64,000 bases of DNA from Candidatus Nitrosocosmicus sp. (GCA_029194465.1 JARFXS010000001.1:1-64000), one strand, 5' to 3'. Numbered from the stretch's first letter, positions 9,111 through 18,324 are shown. The notes: a model not told the origin generated them from the sequence alone. Numbers and translations: made by a program.

Positions 9111-9980
9111 TTAAGGTGTACGGCTTGTTTCTAACATTCCTCCTTCCATTACATTCTCTCTTTCTGAAGCTGATGGCTTTTCTAGACCCAGTTCACCATA
9201 TCCTTCAGCAAGTTTTTCATTCACGTGAACTACTGCAGTATTGATGTTCTCATAGGCGCTGCCCACTCTTTCTGGAAGAGCATCTGCTTCTTCCTGGGTT
9301 GTAATAACACTGCCGGGAGGTACAAATTTGTCATCTGCTACTTCTACTCCACCTGTTATAGTGCTAGAAACTCCAACTGCTACATCATTTCCTAGTTTTG
9401 CATCAAATACCATACTTTCCATTCCGACAAATGTGTTATTTCCTACATAAGCAGGTCCATGTATCAAAACACCATGGGCTAAGCTTACATTTTCACCCAC
9501 GTATACAGAATACCCGTCATCAAACCTAGTGTCATTACCTAACAAACGGTCTCCATTACTTGCAAATCTTCTATCATCTAGGTTGTTGTCATCCACTGTA
9601 GTTTCCAATCCATGGATTACAACACCGTCCTGCATGTTAGAAGATGGTCCGATATAGAGTGGTGTTCCCTCATCACCTCTGCATACGGCTGTGGGTGCAA
9701 CCAAAACATTCTGTCCTATGTAACAATTTCCAATAACTACTGCGAATGGATGGATAAATGCAGATCCTTGTATAGACGGAAAAGTTACATTCGAATTAAA
9801 GTCGGTTATAACATTTTCGTGAATATTTGACCATTGTTGACTGGTTGAAGCAACTTGTTCACCTTGTTGCGGTTGTGATACATTCCCTTGTCCATAACTT
9901 TGAGGTATTATTGTCATCAAAATAGCGATACCTGCTATCGCAATTATTCCAGTTAATAATTGATAGTTTTTTCTATCCAT
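9111..9980 (-). CDS. cam: Secreted gamma-class carbonic anhydrase
   Basis: A 289-residue protein with an N-terminal signal segment (residues ~8-30, ends SYGQ) and a left-handed beta-helix of hexapeptide repeats. Zinc ligands are His123 (VVIHG), His169 and His174 (LAHGVLIHG), matching the Methanosarcina Cam triad. Arg101, Asp103 and Gln117 match its structural/active residues, and an acidic loop (~125-138) lies where Cam carries its proton-shuttle loop, so this is a true Cam rather than a CamH. It should interconvert CO2 and bicarbonate outside the membrane, useful to an autotroph fixing bicarbonate and releasing protons through ammonia oxidation. Monocistronic. Confidence 0.9.
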   Translation of the reverse strand: MDRKNYQLLTGIIAIAGIAILMTIIPQSYGQGNVSQPQQGEQVASTSQQWSNIHENVITDFNSNVTFPSIQGSAFIHPFAVVIGNCYIGQNVLVAPTAVCRGDEGTPLYIGPSSNMQDGVVIHGLETTVDDNNLDDRRFASNGDRLLGNDTRFDDGYSVYVGENVSLAHGVLIHGPAYVGNNTFVGMESMVFDAKLGNDVAVGVSSTITGGVEVADDKFVPPGSVITTQEEADALPERVGSAYENINTAVVHVNEKLAEGYGELGLEKPSASERENVMEGGMLETSRTP

Positions 9981-10372
9981 TGCTATTTCCTTGACATATC
10001 ATATTTAACGGCCTGAGTGAAATGTTATTGATCCTTAGTCTAAATTTTTTCTAAAAATAGGATTTCTAATTATACACTGATTGAGGCAGCAAGTTTCATG
10101 GTATTAAATTAATTTCCCATTGTAAGGAAAAAAAGAAACTAGACTAAAAACACTATAAAAGTATAAAATGACCATTAATAACATAAGTGGATGAAAAATT
10201 CAAGAATGATTCTAATATTTACTTATTATCTTGATGTCTATCAGAATTAGTCTCAATTGACCATATAAAATCTCTCAATTTACTAAAACTTATTCATATT
10301 AGTTTGGTATGTCAGACAAAAAAAGAGTAGTTTTGTTTAATGCTTGAGAATAAGCAAAAAATTAATTTGCTC
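9981..10372. other. Intergenic
   Basis: Upstream region of the carbonic anhydrase gene; TATA-like tracts but no open frame of note. Confidence 0.4.
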
Positions 10373-10888
10373 TTACTTTGTACTGCTCAATTGTCCCCTT
10401 ATTTCACCATCTGGATGTTGGACTGTGTGAATGTTAACATAAGTACTATTACCCTTAATTGCAGTTATTAAGTCAGAGATTGCTTTTCCTTGTAGCGGTC
10501 CCTCCAAATTAACTGCTGCTAGAGTACCATTTATGGTAAGCCCATTTTGATTTGGATTCTGTGTAGGATCGAATGTGAATAGCGTCACTGCAATTGGTCC
10601 GTTTGCTCCTAGAATTCCACTATGAATATGAGCCGCGGTTACATTCTGGATATCAGAAGCATTAACGTAAAAGTCTAATGTATCATTGTTTGGAAGAATG
10701 GGGATAAATCTTGCCTCTCCTGTTGCTTGAGTATCTACTGCTGGAACTTCCTCTTGACCAGTAAGATTAGCAACAAAATCGTGGTTTGCGAATGCTGTTG
10801 ACGTACTTGAAATTGCCGATATCGCAAATACACTTCCTAGCGCTAGCGCAATTGTTAGAAATAACATTCTGTTATTTTTGATTGTCAT
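10373..10888 (-). CDS. Secreted CHRD-domain protein
   Basis: About 171 residues from Met 10888 (an upstream in-frame ATG at 10921 would put 11 extra residues before the signal peptide). Residues ~8-33 are a signal peptide ending STAFA. The remainder is one CHRD domain: FVANLTGQEEVPAVDTQATGEA, then NVTAAHIHSG and the terminal HPDGEIRGQL. CHRD (chordin) domains occur in secreted proteins of unknown role in bacteria and archaea. Nothing in the sequence shows a catalytic site; the conserved AAHIH could bind metal, which is speculation. Confidence 0.85.
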   Translation of the reverse strand: MTIKNNRMLFLTIALALGSVFAISAISSTSTAFANHDFVANLTGQEEVPAVDTQATGEARFIPILPNNDTLDFYVNASDIQNVTAAHIHSGILGANGPIAVTLFTFDPTQNPNQNGLTINGTLAAVNLEGPLQGKAISDLITAIKGNSTYVNIHTVQHPDGEIRGQLSSTK

Positions 10889-10921
10889 CCACTTAATGTC
10901 AATAATGTGATATATAACCAC

Positions 10922-11307
10922 TTTGTTGGAGTTCTCAGTTTTCTAGAAATCTTGATAATATAAATTATCACAAGTTATATCGGATAATTTGAGCTATGAC
11001 TATGAAATGACTACTCTGCATATTTTTCCCAGGGTAGATGACATGCTTTGTAATATTATATTGTTGTCGAAATCTGAGTTTATGATCCAAGAACAATTTC
11101 TTTTCAAAGCCAAAACAAGATATTACTATATCAAAATCTCTGCAGATCATAAATGTGGTAATAATGGTCTGCGATTGTTAATTGATATTTGTTGACCACA
11201 GAAGTTTGTAAATCGGTATATCTAGATGACCTTAACTTTAGTAAGGATTATTCTCAAAGAAACTGTAATATGGTTATCAATCTCATATTGGGATGATGTT
11301 GCATTTT
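10922..11307. other. Intergenic
   Basis: Two short opposing frames (10968-11150 minus, 10989-11195 plus) overlap each other and look like chance. No gene supported. Confidence 0.4.
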
Positions 11308-12474
11308 CTAGACTTTGTCGCTTGAGCTCTTGATAATAGGCCATTTTTCCTTACGTAGTGAATCCATCACAGTATGATTCAGATTGAGATGAGCCTGAAC
11401 AAGCTCTTTGGGAGTCAAAGCCATCCATTGATTTAGTGAAATATCTTGGAAACGAGAACTTTTAAACATCTCCAGAAATCGCAATGGTTTATCACCAATA
11501 TTTTCAATGTAATGTCCCATCGCAAATGGGACATACCCCACATCCCCTGCTTGGTAGTCAAAGGTCCGTGCCTTTCCTTCTGACGCAAATACTCCCATTC
11601 TGGCATATCCCTCAATATAGTATTGCCATTCATCGGTATTCGGATGCCAGTGCATTTCTCGCATACCGCCTGGTTTAACCTCCACAAGTCCTGCCGCAAT
11701 GTTGGTTGCTACGGGAAAATTAGAAGAATCGACCAGGCGAACCGTCCCACCACTGGTCTCCAACGGCTCTTGATTCAGAAAATGATAGCTAAAAGATCTT
11801 TGTCCTTGATTACTGACAATCTTGTCAGCTTCTAACGGCCCGGGGATTTCGGTAGGAAACATATAATATTTGTGATCAAGTTCGTGCATTGGAATATTGG
11901 CGAATTCGATGACTGGCAAGCCAAAGTTCTTTGCCAGTACTTCTTTGGGAGTATGGGCAAACCAATCTGTAATGAGGAACGTTGAATCTTCAGAAAAGTT
12001 ACCATCATCAAAAACGAGGAGAAACTCACAGCCTTCTTCTAAACCTTGGATCGAATGTGGAATACCTGGAGGAAAATACCATATATCTCCATTACTCACA
12101 TCGTCTAGAAAGTTACATCCGTCTTGGTCTACTGCGCTGATTCGTGCTTGTCCATTGAGCATATATGCCCATTCCGCCTCCTTGTGCCAGTGTAATTCGC
12201 GTACCCCGCCGGCATTTAACCGCATGTTAACGCCAGCGAGCGTAGTAGCTATGGGTAACTCTCGGGCCGTTACCTGTCGTGTCCATCCACCCTTCTGAAG
12301 TCGATTGTGTGCCAAAGCAAATGAAAACTTCAAGTTTGGTAACGTACCTGAGTCAGTGCTAGGAGGTGTAAGAATGTCCGGGTTCTGACGGTCCAATTCT
12401 TTATTACGTGGACCAGGATCAGTACCGCCTATATCATGTCCAATGGGTTCTGGTATGGATCCTTCTGAGACCAT
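11308..12474 (-). CDS. oxdC: Bicupin oxalate decarboxylase
   Basis: A 388-residue two-cupin protein with nearly the same numbering as Bacillus OxdC. The N-terminal Mn site is His95, His97, Glu101, His140. The lid SEDST at 161-165 carries Glu162, the residue that makes the enzyme a decarboxylase (oxalate to formate and CO2) rather than an oxidase. The second Mn site is His275, His277, Glu282, His321. Length equals the family norm (~385). There is no signal peptide, so it acts in the cytoplasm. Base composition is clearly richer in GC than neighbours by eye, and the protein looks bacterial, so recent transfer is likely. It is alone, with no formate dehydrogenase or oxalate transporter nearby. 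Confidence 0.9.
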   Translation of the reverse strand: MVSEGSIPEPIGHDIGGTDPGPRNKELDRQNPDILTPPSTDSGTLPNLKFSFALAHNRLQKGGWTRQVTARELPIATTLAGVNMRLNAGGVRELHWHKEAEWAYMLNGQARISAVDQDGCNFLDDVSNGDIWYFPPGIPHSIQGLEEGCEFLLVFDDGNFSEDSTFLITDWFAHTPKEVLAKNFGLPVIEFANIPMHELDHKYYMFPTEIPGPLEADKIVSNQGQRSFSYHFLNQEPLETSGGTVRLVDSSNFPVATNIAAGLVEVKPGGMREMHWHPNTDEWQYYIEGYARMGVFASEGKARTFDYQAGDVGYVPFAMGHYIENIGDKPLRFLEMFKSSRFQDISLNQWMALTPKELVQAHLNLNHTVMDSLRKEKWPIIKSSSDKV

Positions 12475-13282
12475 CTCATAACACTACTTTTTGATTGCAA
12501 TTAATAACGGTGGTACCATTTATCCCATTCTTGGATGACATTGAATTATTAAAGATGTTCCGATCTTGCTTTACCTTATTCGTTTTACAATATTTCCAAA
12601 TATCTACCACCTTTTGCATCATATAGGTAAACCCTAACCAAGGAATGATTTATACTTAATGGAAGATTGGATGTGGTCAAGCATCAAAATAATATTGTCA
12701 AGCCCAATCTAATAATTTGAAAATTACAATTCAAAGGGCAAAAGATTTTGGCCTTTTTGATTCATATTTCCTGCGGCTGTCAAAATAGCATTAAAAGGTA
12801 TGTCATAGGGAGCAACTAATAGTAACGAGACAAATTGAAAATAAAATATTCTTCCTAATTGTACTTTTGAAGGTTTTCTATAAACAACCTAAGCTTATCA
12901 AAGCCCATTGTTTTTTGTACTATATCAATTACTCCCACACGTGATTACCCTAGGAGGAAAGGGTGAATACATGTCGAATTTGTTCTATTTTCTCGAACTT
13001 TATGGTAGAATTTGATTATACACTCTTGCATTATTTTTGTAAGGTTTATGGAACGCATTGTATACAAACAAAGACACATTTGAATTCTACTAATAAGAAA
13101 TGTTGTGAATTTCGAGTAAAATAGGACAAAGAAACCTCATAAAAGTAGATAGTATTCAAATAGATTATTCTTTTAAATGGTGGAAGGGATTTTGTAGGAT
13201 AAACTAAGAAAGGATGACCTCTACAATTAATCTCATGAATTAGGTATATGCAATTTCAGCAATAACTTTAATCATAAAAGAC
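12475..13282. other. Long intergenic region
   Basis: About 800 bp with no frame longer than a few dozen codons and no clear structure. It separates the probably acquired oxalate decarboxylase gene from a VOC gene with a damaged start. Confidence 0.4.
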
Positions 13283-13669
13283 ATGAAAAGATCTTGTAAC
13301 TTTTATTCTAAAATACCTGGTTTTAAATTGATTTATGGCGGATCTATCGATGATGCGTTTACTACTTATCAGATTGGAAAACGTAAGTCACCTATGTATT
13401 TGAATCTCGAACTTGAAGCCTCTGAAAGTAGTGCTCATTTTAGTAACCACAAACCTAGATTTTTTGGTAGAATAATTTTTTATACGACAGATGTAGACAA
13501 ATTATATTCGTATTTTAACAGTAATACGTCTCTCTCAAGTTTAATTCTGCTTGTTCACGAACCGGTGGATGCCCCTTGGGGTGAAAGATATTTCCATGTA
13601 AGAGAACCAGATGGTTATGAACTTTCATTTGCTCACCCTCTGAAAAAGAAATCTATCCAGCAGAATTAA
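13283..13669 (+). CDS. Single-domain VOC/glyoxalase-like protein, 5' end uncertain
   Basis: A 128-residue VOC domain: MKRSCNFYSKIPGFKLIYGG, a central RIIFYTTDVDKLYSYF and the terminal WGERYFHVREPDGYELSFA. Family members begin about ten residues earlier with the first beta strand, and that strand is encoded here in frame (AITLIIKD) before the ATG, but no start codon precedes it; an ATG at 13248 is one frame off. Either a one-base error or mutation removed the start, or a non-standard start is used. Function is unassigned: VOC proteins include glyoxalases, dioxygenases and resistance proteins. Confidence 0.65.
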   Translation: MKRSCNFYSKIPGFKLIYGGSIDDAFTTYQIGKRKSPMYLNLELEASESSAHFSNHKPRFFGRIIFYTTDVDKLYSYFNSNTSLSSLILLVHEPVDAPWGERYFHVREPDGYELSFAHPLKKKSIQQN

Positions 13670-13972
13670 TGTAATCTGTAGTATTAATGATTCGAAATTG
13701 TGATTGTTAATGAGCAGGATACAGTATTGGTTCAATGCTTGGGATCTGGCTATTTATCTTGTTTGGATGATGTTTTCAGGTATCGAGGCAAAAAATGTAA
13801 CACTATAATTTAAAACCCAAAAAAACTAACTTTCAAATTTGAATTAGTGTTCAACTCTGGCCTCGAAATACTAAAATTTTGTCGTCTAGGATTTTAGGAA
13901 ATTGAATGATATTATGCAAATTTTTTTCAAACCTTTGCGATTTTTATAGTATGATGTAAATGTAAAGAGAGT

Positions 13973-14191
13973 ATGTATGCTTTTAGATTAATACTAATGG
14001 GTTGCGTGCTTGCAACCTTGGCTTTCATTTCTGGATTTACAGGCCTCTCACAACAAATAAATGCTAATACGCCAACCACAGCCGAGCTTCCTGCAACTGT
14101 TGGAAATGGATCGGACTCTGATTTGGGATTAACAAATAGTACAATGCCCGCAGAAAACACTACAACAGTAACTCCAGTGTCTCCTCTATGA
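13973..14191 (+). CDS. Small secreted Thr/Asn-rich protein
   Basis: A 72-residue protein: signal peptide at ~4-30 (LILMGCVLATLAFISGF), then a short extracellular tail rich in Thr, Pro, Asn and Ser, typical of glycosylated archaeal surface peptides. The stop overlaps the start of the next gene as ATGA (14188-14191), implying translational coupling. Function unknown. Confidence 0.6.
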   Translation: MYAFRLILMGCVLATLAFISGFTGLSQQINANTPTTAELPATVGNGSDSDLGLTNSTMPAENTTTVTPVSPL

Positions 14192-14463
14192 AATTTTTGA
14201 TACGGGTTTCATTCCCTAATTCACTTGGCAACGAAATGGTAAATGATCCAATCTTTCTGAAAAAAATAGAAGAATATATAAGAAATACAAAATCAGAATC
14301 GGCATTTTTTACTCTTTATGATGGAGAAAGAACCGCAATGTTTGTAATGGATATATCCTCACCTGATCAAATGTATAATGCATGTGAACCATTATTGATG
14401 CTAGGTGGAAAAGTCCACCGTGATATGATAATGACCCTTGATGATATAAAAAAAGGGCAGTAA
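14188..14463 (+). CDS. Conserved hypothetical ferredoxin-fold protein
   Basis: A 91-residue soluble protein starting MKFLIRVSFPNSLGNEMV, with FFTLYDGERTAMFVMDI in the middle and ending MIMTLDDIKKGQ. The pattern of beta strand, helix, two strands and helix is like dimeric alpha-beta barrel/DUF3303-type proteins. I do not recognise a precise family. It overlaps the preceding secreted-protein gene by 4 nt (ATGA), so they are co-translated. A run of eight T follows the stop. Confidence 0.65.
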   Translation: MKFLIRVSFPNSLGNEMVNDPIFLKKIEEYIRNTKSESAFFTLYDGERTAMFVMDISSPDQMYNACEPLLMLGGKVHRDMIMTLDDIKKGQ

Positions 14464-14464
14464 C

Positions 14465-14472
14465 TTTTTTTT
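14465..14472 (+). terminator. Poly-T transcription terminator
   Basis: Eight consecutive T begin 2 nt after the stop of the 14188-14463 gene, fitting archaeal oligo-T termination. Confidence 0.45.
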
Positions 14473-14714
14473 ACATTTAAATAATTTTCATTCTTTGAAT
14501 AAATTATCGTTCCTCAAAAAGGTTAAATTGGGTTGTATTAAATCATCCATTATTTGATCGGGATATAAAAATCTGTTCCTTGGGTGTGATAATTATTTGA
14601 GAAAAAGAACCAGTGGAAGTGGGTATTAGTCACAGGCTACATATTGACAATAACACTCTTTTCTAAGATTGATACAGATTGATTTGGAGCATTATATTCA
14701 GGTTATCATAATGA

Positions 14715-14936
14715 CACAGGAAAACGGGAAACCCCAGGTGTCTTGAGTGCCACATAGTTATAGTACCCGATTATGGTACTGCACCTCCATATTTCTCTGC
14801 ATCCATTCCTTTCGTAGGTGATTCAGTATGGCTGAGAACTGTTCAAGGCGAACCTTTTATTACAATGTATGAGGTATTCGCAGAGATAGTTCAGCCTAAA
14901 GGAGTTGTCGACCTGGAAACTACAATGCTAAATTAA
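14715..14936 (+). pseudogene. Gene remnant, 73 open codons without start
   Basis: The frame between a TGA at 14712 and TAA at 14934 reads like real protein (VPDYGTAPPYFSASIPFVG, then MYEVFAEIVQPKGVVD) but lacks a start codon and any upstream continuation. It is probably the tail of a decayed secreted-protein gene. Family not recognised. Confidence 0.3.
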
Positions 14937-15058
14937 ATCCTACAAACATAGGCCTCAAAAGGTTTTTTCTAATTATTGACTTTTGAGAATTGCTTTTGGA
15001 TCGTGGGCAAAAGAAGGTGGGTTATTCTCGCTTGGAAAAAATAATTCGAATGTGAAGA

Positions 15059-15367
15059 TTATGATGACTTTAGTTTCCTGTTTTCATCATTTGCAACTTT
15101 GATCATATTCTCCTTTTCGTGGTTTAATTCGTCGTCGGTCAAGTTAATGGCAGATATTATTGTAGGGTTGGCTCCATTTGGAGGATCATCAGTAAAAATG
15201 ATTACGTGTGTAGATGTCTTTAATATGCCAATTACTGATTCATCATACGGTGGCAGGTTCAATTCGAGATCTCTTACTGGAACTACAGATCCAAGATCGT
15301 CAATATCTAGTAAAGTAACATTTATCTTCTGTTCTACATCGCTAATTTTGTTAATCTTAACTAGCAC
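15059..15367 (-). CDS. Hypothetical protein, 102 aa
   Basis: Begins at a GTG; no signal peptide. The central part (LGSVVPVRDLELNLPPYDES; STHVIIFTDDPPNGANPTI) is protein-like and may be an extracytoplasmic beta-domain whose N-terminus has been separated. It starts 5 nt after the stop of the 15373-15606 frame on the same strand, so the two may be one gene split by an indel or a two-gene unit. Not recognised. Confidence 0.4.
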   Translation of the reverse strand: MLVKINKISDVEQKINVTLLDIDDLGSVVPVRDLELNLPPYDESVIGILKTSTHVIIFTDDPPNGANPTIISAINLTDDELNHEKENMIKVANDENRKLKSS

Positions 15368-15372
15368 TAATA

Positions 15373-15606
15373 TTATACATCACCATCTTTAATACATTTT
15401 TCGACTAGAGAGAGGTAGGATACGTAAGAATCAGAAAAATGTTGTAGATGGAATGTAACTTGTAGATGATCTTTTGCACACCAAAGTTCTACGTACTTTG
15501 TACCATTTTCTGCAGACGCAAAGAAATAAGAATTAATATCTTTATATGCTATGAACTGTCTAGATAATAACGAAAACATCAGAATAACCAGTTTGCATTT
15601 TATCAT
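15373..15606 (-). CDS. Hypothetical protein, 77 aa, possible N-terminal part
   Basis: ATG start, hydrophobic N-terminus (CKLVILMFSLLS), then ASAENGTKYVELWCAKDHLQ. Lies directly upstream of the 15059-15367 frame. It resembles a small envelope protein with a weak signal segment. Not recognised; could be one gene with its downstream neighbour. Confidence 0.35.
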   Translation of the reverse strand: MIKCKLVILMFSLLSRQFIAYKDINSYFFASAENGTKYVELWCAKDHLQVTFHLQHFSDSYVSYLSLVEKCIKDGDV

Positions 15607-15776
15607 ATCAAGATCATAATAGTAATTGAATTCACCAAATTTGCTAAGGTGTGTTCATAAACATTAGATATCAATTTTTTTATCATAGGGTATTTTTGAG
15701 ACTAATAAATACACATCAAACTTGTACCCTCTGTAAAATTTCCTTAATTTAAGTCAATTACATAGTGTAAGAAAAC

Positions 15777-15784
15777 TTTATATA
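15777..15784 (+). promoter_or_regulatory. TATA box of the hsp20 gene
   Basis: tttatata lies 46 nt before the ATG at 15823, directly upstream of a 16-bp palindrome. The transcript would have a short leader containing ggag. Confidence 0.5.
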
Positions 15785-15785
15785 A

Positions 15786-15801
15786 TGTAATGTGTATTAC
15801 A
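15786..15801. promoter_or_regulatory. Palindromic operator candidate upstream of hsp20
   Basis: tgtaatgtgtattaca is a perfect 6-4-6 inverted repeat placed between the TATA box and the expected transcription start, where an archaeal repressor would block initiation. Confidence 0.45.
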
Positions 15802-15822
15802 TATATTAGGAGTATATGACAT

Positions 15823-16488
15823 ATGAGTAATAAAGATATAATACCAAGCGATTGGATTAGCAGATTTTTTGATACAGGTTTAGGAAATGGCAGATCAAGA
15901 GGATTAGGATTGTTCGCTAGAGATGCGTTCAGCGATTTTGACCATATCCATAAGGAAATGAACAGAATGTTTGATGCATTTAACGATATCTCAAACAATG
16001 TCCCAAAAGAGCTTGTCAGGGAATATGAAACAAAAGAAGGTGGGAAAGTTAGAGAAGTAGGGCCTATAGTGTACGGATATTCAATGACTATCGGACCCGA
16101 CGGTAAGCCTCACGTAAGGGAATTTGGAAATGTCAAATCTTTGAATAACAATGCTGTAAAAAAAATAGGAACACAGCCAGATGCTGTCTCCCAAATATCT
16201 GCAGAAAGGGAGCCATTAGTTGATGTGAATATTACGGATAAAGAGGTCAAAGTAGTGGTCGAAATGCCCGGTATTAGAAAAGAAGACATAAAAATAAAAA
16301 CATATGACTCGCAAGTTGAGGTAACAACATCAAAGGATGCCCAAAGAAAATATCATAAAAATATAGAACTTCCAGAGCTAGCAGAAGTTGAGACCGCAAG
16401 GTCCGCATATAACAATGGCATACTGGAAATAACCTTCGACAAAAAGAAAGTTACTAAACCTGCAGGTAAGGAAATTAAAATAGAGTAG
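15823..16488 (+). CDS. Small heat-shock protein (Hsp20/alpha-crystallin)
   Basis: A 221-residue Hsp20. The N-terminal ~125 residues contain the archaeal long-arm pattern with FDHIHKEMNRMFDAF and VYGYSMTIGPDGKPHVREFGNV. The alpha-crystallin domain (~130-221) has PLVDVNITDKEVKVVVEMPGI, RKEDIKIK and YNNGILEITF. The end carries KPAGKEIKIE, with an I-K-I motif like the C-terminal anchor of sHSP oligomers. It is an ATP-independent holdase. The ATG at 15823 follows taggag by ~10 nt, one of the few starts here with a ribosome-binding-like sequence. A perfect palindrome sits next to the TATA box, suggesting repression under normal conditions. Confidence 0.9.
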   Translation: MSNKDIIPSDWISRFFDTGLGNGRSRGLGLFARDAFSDFDHIHKEMNRMFDAFNDISNNVPKELVREYETKEGGKVREVGPIVYGYSMTIGPDGKPHVREFGNVKSLNNNAVKKIGTQPDAVSQISAEREPLVDVNITDKEVKVVVEMPGIRKEDIKIKTYDSQVEVTTSKDAQRKYHKNIELPELAEVETARSAYNNGILEITFDKKKVTKPAGKEIKIE

Positions 16489-16785
16489 AATCTAAATCTC
16501 ACTCTATGCATTCATTATTTTTTTTGAATCTTTTAAAATAGCAATCACATTTTAGTTTTATTTTGTTTAAAATTATTTGATAATATCAATACTTTGTATA
16601 TAGACCTGTATCTACTTAATAGACAATTCGACCGACAGCAATCGCAAGGATTTAGAACTACCGGTCCTCTATTTTTTCTAATAAACCTTTCAGTCTAGTT
16701 TGGATGCCATCTGAATTAAAAAAATGTCCATGAGATGGCTTTTTCAGTACATCAGAATATAAAAAGTAACTGGTACATACAATAA

Positions 16786-17448
16786 ATGGATACGTTGGAA
16801 TTTGATATTTCCGAGATTAATGCACCTCTTAGGTATAATTTATTAATTTCTCTAGTAACTCCCAGACCTATTGCCTTTATTTCAACTTTGAGTGATAAAG
16901 GAATTCCCAACGCTGCTCCTTTTTCATTTTTTAATTTGATGGGTAATGACCCCCCAATTGTGGCCATAGGTATTGGAAAAGATGAATCTCGAAAGAATGA
17001 CTTGAAAGATTCTGGATATAATATCCAAAAAACAAAGGAGTTTGTAATCAATATTGTAAACGAGAGTATTTTGGAGCAGGTGAACATTACATCAATTGAT
17101 TTTCCCCCAGAAGTTGACGAATCCGAAATTGCCGGGTTAACTAAGTTGCCATCTATAAGGGTGAAACCTCCAAGGATTGCAGAGTCACCTGCTAACCTAG
17201 AATGTCGCCTAGCAGGTACAGTAGAAATTGGAAACACACGTATAATATTAGGGGAAATTATCTACTTGCACATAAAGAAAGAATTTTTAGATCCTAATGA
17301 AAATCAAACGGTTCGTACCGATTTAATTTCACCAGTCGGGAGGATGCACAAAAACGGTGTTTATACTCGAACTACTGATTTGTTTAATTTACCACGCATA
17401 TCTTTTAAAGAATGGGACGCACAGGAAAGAGATAACAAAAAGATATGA
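16786..17448 (+). CDS. Flavin reductase-like FMN-binding split-barrel protein
   Basis: A 220-residue member of the DIM6/NTAB (flavoredoxin-like) family. Recognisable features are LVTPRPIAFISTLSDKGIPN (FMN phosphate-binding strand), APFSFFNLMGNDPPIVAIGIG and the later ECRLAGTVEIGNTRIILGEI. Such proteins bind FMN and reduce it with NAD(P)H or act as flavoredoxins. The partner is not nearby, so the exact reaction is open. Single gene, plus strand. Confidence 0.85.
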   Translation: MDTLEFDISEINAPLRYNLLISLVTPRPIAFISTLSDKGIPNAAPFSFFNLMGNDPPIVAIGIGKDESRKNDLKDSGYNIQKTKEFVINIVNESILEQVNITSIDFPPEVDESEIAGLTKLPSIRVKPPRIAESPANLECRLAGTVEIGNTRIILGEIIYLHIKKEFLDPNENQTVRTDLISPVGRMHKNGVYTRTTDLFNLPRISFKEWDAQERDNKKI

Positions 17449-17465
17449 AAAGAAATATTTTCGAA

Positions 17466-17573
17466 TTACATCACGTCATTGCCATAATTAGTTAGCTTCA
17501 AAGTATTAATTAATTTTTTATGGTTTGAGATTTCGCCTTGTAAAGCTAACGTTAAACCTAGATCACTCGACAT
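17466..17573 (-). CDS. Possible 35-aa peptide or gene tail
   Basis: ATG-initiated frame, MSSDLGLTLALQGEISNHKK to TAA, convergent with the flavin reductase gene. The sequence looks protein-like but short; it could be a remnant. Not recognised. Confidence 0.25.
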   Translation of the reverse strand: MSSDLGLTLALQGEISNHKKLINTLKLTNYGNDVM

Positions 17574-17757
17574 CGGATCATCACTTTAGCGATGATAAAA
17601 AAGGTCGTCCTGCGAAATATTTACGTTATTACATTACCCGGAAATACCTAATGGGCGGCGTCGAGGGTTGTAGAAATCATTACTACTTTGTCTAACATTT
17701 GCCAGATTCTATAGACTATTGGATTGAGTGGTTTAATGATATAGAAAATAAGTTATT

Positions 17758-17931
17758 GTGATCCGTAAAGAAGATTTGACGATAGGAGATTATTTCTATC
17801 AAAGATTCGGCTGGATTGGGGATAGATTGGAAGTAGAGCTCAAGACACCAGAATTAGGTTTCCATAAAATAATCTCCTATTTACATCTAGTAAAGAGACT
17901 GAAATCTATTAGGTACTATATTGTTAGATAA
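17758..17931 (+). CDS. Possible small protein, 57 aa
   Basis: GTG-initiated frame with protein-like text (LTIGDYFYQRFGWIGDRLEV; GFHKIISYLHLVKRLK). It spans a 14-bp inverted repeat (17782-17795 and 17867-17880). Basic C-terminus. No family recognised. Confidence 0.3.
   Translation: MIRKEDLTIGDYFYQRFGWIGDRLEVELKTPELGFHKIISYLHLVKRLKSIRYYIVR
17782..17880. repeat. 99-bp segment bounded by 14-bp perfect inverted repeats
   Basis: ataggagattattt (17782-17795) and aaataatctcctat (17867-17880) are exact reverse complements separated by 71 nt. It could be a MITE-like remnant or a stem. Confidence 0.5.
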
Positions 17932-18070
17932 TATGTCAATCAAATTCTTTCAAGTAAGAGTATTGTCATAGCAATGAGCATATGAATTAAGCTTGTTGTT
18001 GGAATTTGATACTACAATAAGTGACGATAATTGTTTCCTCATATGAATTTAAACAAATCTACATAATTTG

Positions 18071-18104
18071 CATCCAGGTGAGCATATTTCAACTCACCTG
18101 GATG
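18071..18104. repeat. Perfect 12-bp hairpin
   Basis: catccaggtgag, loop catatttcaa, ctcacctggatg. The stem is comparatively GC-rich within AT-rich noncoding DNA and is not followed by a T-run, so a simple terminator is unlikely; operator or structured RNA are options. Confidence 0.6.
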
Positions 18105-18324
18105 TAAGCATCAAGCCTAAATGATGCATATAATAATGATACTTCATGAATATTAAATATTTGTATGACCTTTATTTGGGTGATGCTCTAGTAAATTAAT
18201 CAAATCTTTTGAAAGCGAATGAATGAATTATTTCGGATTATTAAAATAGGAATCAAAATAAACTATATCGTACAGAGTCAAGTTATCCTATTATTAATAA
18301 AAATTAATCTTGCTAAAAAATAAA

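Noticed and set aside
11433-12298. Several ORFs on both strands inside the oxalate decarboxylase gene
   Set aside because: Shadows of the longer, clearly homologous OxdC frame; the high GC reduces random stops.
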